Position numbers and translations under genes: made by a program. DNA of 6,377 bases. Origin: Paracoccaceae bacterium. GTDB taxonomy: Bacteria > Pseudomonadota > Alphaproteobacteria > Rhodobacterales > Rhodobacteraceae. The stretch is taken from NCBI GenBank assembly GCA_003511785.1, contig DOIS01000214.1, forward strand, positions 1 to 6,377, written 5' to 3'. The notes below the pieces were generated by a model. That model ran no database searches. It was given only the letters and a program-made list of their open reading frames with translations, and was not told where the DNA came from. Shown here in pieces: positions 5,581 to 6,377 of this stretch. The first letter of the stretch is position 1. The number at the start of each line of letters is the position of its first letter.

Positions 5581-5808
5581 CATCCTGCCCTATGCCACCG
5601 CCAAGGCGGCGCTGAACCAGATGATGGTGTCGCTGGCGCATATGCGCAAAAGCTCGCCCATCCCGACAACCTCACCGGGCGCCCGGGCCGTCCGCAGGAC
5701 ATTGCCAACGCGATGCTGTTCCTGTGCTCGCCCGCCGCCGGCTGGGTCAGCGGGCAGACCATCAACGTGCATGGCGGCGGCGGGGTCGTGCGCCTGTTCG
5801 GAAGCTGA
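5483..5808 (+). pseudogene. Remnant of a short-chain dehydrogenase/reductase (SDR)
   Basis: Two pieces of one SDR are visible in different frames. Piece one (about 5489-5640) reads RALPYLEKAENGSITNSGSF and on through YATAKAALNQMMVSLA. It holds the catalytic Ser (5552-5554), Tyr (5591-5593) and Lys (5603-5605) with the family spacing S-x12-Y-x3-K. Piece two (about 5635-5808, shifted frame) reads AYAQKLAHPDNLTGRPGRPQ, then IANAMLFLCSPAAGWVSGQT, and ends at the TGA 5806-5808. This is the usual SDR C-terminus. The N-terminal half with the TGxxxGIG cofactor motif is missing, and so is the segment after the catalytic lysine, roughly 30-40 residues by comparison with the family. The gene therefore cannot make an active enzyme. 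It overlaps the altered tail of the regulator at 5080, so both seem to result from the same event. Confidence 0.7.
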
Positions 5809-5811
5809 GCC

Positions 5812-6363
5812 ATGGCGTGGGTGTTGCGTGCCGCCTGTGTCGCGCTGGCGGCGCTGGCCGGGGCCTCGGTGTCGGCAGAGGAGGGCGCCGGGACGCGGGT
5901 GACCGACAGCCAGGTGTTCATGATGATGTTCGCCGACCAGGGCCGGTCGGTAGGCTACCAGAGCATGTTGTCCGCGATCCAACTGGAGACCGTGCAAGCG
6001 CAACTGAAGCGCGACCGCGCGCTCCTGGAGCGCAACCTGGAACTCTATGACCGCGAGGCGATTTCGCTGCTCGACCTGGAAATCGCTCAGCTGAAGGATG
6101 CCTGGAGCCAGTTGCTGCTGGTGGTGGCGCGGAAGAACCTGGAAACCATCGCGGCGCAGGTGTCGGCCCTGACCCTGATCGGGGATCCCTTCGCGGGCAA
6201 GCCGGCGGAACTCGGGGCGCTGCGCATTGCGCGCGCGAATTACGAGAACCGGGCGGCGCGGCTCGATCGCTGCCGGCAGGTGTTTTTTTCAGTCCCAATC
6301 AGGTCGCCGCCGCCAGAGACTGGGTGTGCTGCAACTGGCCCTGGCGTTGCAATTCATCCATGA
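5812..6363 (+). CDS. Exported coiled-coil protein resembling a membrane-fusion-protein hairpin; probably frameshifted near its end
   Basis: The ATG at 5812 follows GGAAG (5800-5804) by 7 bases and comes 3 bases after the SDR remnant stop. A signal peptide is clear, with hydrophobic residues 4-20 and likely cleavage after ASVSA (22). From about residue 45 to 120 the protein is almost all helix with heptad-like leucines. LKRDRALLERNLELYDREAI (65-84) followed by SLLDLEIAQLKDAW resembles the hairpin of HlyD/RND membrane-fusion proteins, where an L..L...gaiS..dld pattern marks the turn. That resemblance is moderate and the function is not established. After TTTTTTT (6283-6289) the annotated frame turns into SVPIRSPPPETG and a stop at 6361-6363, which looks unnatural. 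In the other two frames the same DNA gives SPNQVAAARDWV and LQLALALQFIHDAVAM, which look like real protein. I infer one or two frameshifts, with the true gene running past the window edge. Confidence 0.5.
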   Translation: MAWVLRAACVALAALAGASVSAEEGAGTRVTDSQVFMMMFADQGRSVGYQSMLSAIQLETVQAQLKRDRALLERNLELYDREAISLLDLEIAQLKDAWSQLLLVVARKNLETIAAQVSALTLIGDPFAGKPAELGALRIARANYENRAARLDRCRQVFFSVPIRSPPPETGCAATGPGVAIHP

Positions 6364-6377
6364 CGCGGTGGCGATGC

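Noticed and set aside
5538..6003. Minus-strand frames over the SDR remnant and exported protein
   Set aside because: They are low-complexity Arg/Pro/Ala readings opposite segments with recognisable plus-strand family motifs.
5080..6377. Insertion sequence or transposon as the cause of the gene damage
   Set aside because: I found no transposase-like coding sequence, terminal inverted repeats or target duplications around the junctions.

Overview
This GC-rich window reads as part of an alphaproteobacterial chromosome, most likely from the Rhodobacteraceae (Rhodobacter/Roseobacter group). The basis is a complete dctP-dctQ-dctM TRAP transporter of the C4-dicarboxylate type, a DctD-like regulator just upstream, and strong G/C bias at third codon positions. 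This placement rests on recognised protein motifs, not on a database search. All supported genes are on the + strand.

Layout. Positions 1-804 hold the C-terminal 267 residues of an NtrC/DctD-family response regulator whose receiver domain lies outside the window. Its AAA+ domain is visibly decayed: the Walker A lysine and the GAFTGA loop are absent, while Walker B and the Fis-type DNA-binding helices remain. A 405-bp non-coding gap (805-1209) follows, with two hairpins and two tandem 18-bp dyads with TGTGCGG-type half-sites. These dyads are the best candidate binding sites for that regulator. Then come dctP (1210-2211, periplasmic binding protein), two back-to-back hairpins of which the second is a strong terminator/attenuator (2255-2286), dctQ (2319-2996, small membrane subunit) and dctM (2996-4363, large membrane subunit, 1-nt overlap with dctQ). 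A strong terminator (4384-4416) ends the operon. Together these genes form a regulated high-affinity uptake system for C4-dicarboxylates such as malate, succinate or fumarate. DctP captures substrate in the periplasm and DctQM imports it using the sodium or proton gradient.

The right third is different in character. A small exported protein of unknown function (4499-4927) stands alone. Next is a winged-helix regulator with a TTG start (5080-5580) whose C-terminus appears cut off and joined to the remnant of a short-chain dehydrogenase (SDR, about 5483-5808). The SDR remnant lacks its nucleotide-binding N-terminal half and has an internal out-of-frame deletion. At the right edge is an exported, coiled-coil-rich protein resembling the helical hairpin of membrane-fusion proteins (5812-6363). 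Its reading frame seems to break at a run of seven T, and better protein-like sequence continues in other frames to the window edge. This third looks like a zone of recombination and gene decay, although sequencing or assembly error could explain part of it.

The most interesting signal is the combination of a DctD-like regulator that appears unable to act as a classical sigma-54 activator with conserved-looking tandem operators and no convincing -24/-12 promoter before dctP. I saw no rRNA, tRNA, CRISPR array, insertion sequence or transposase.
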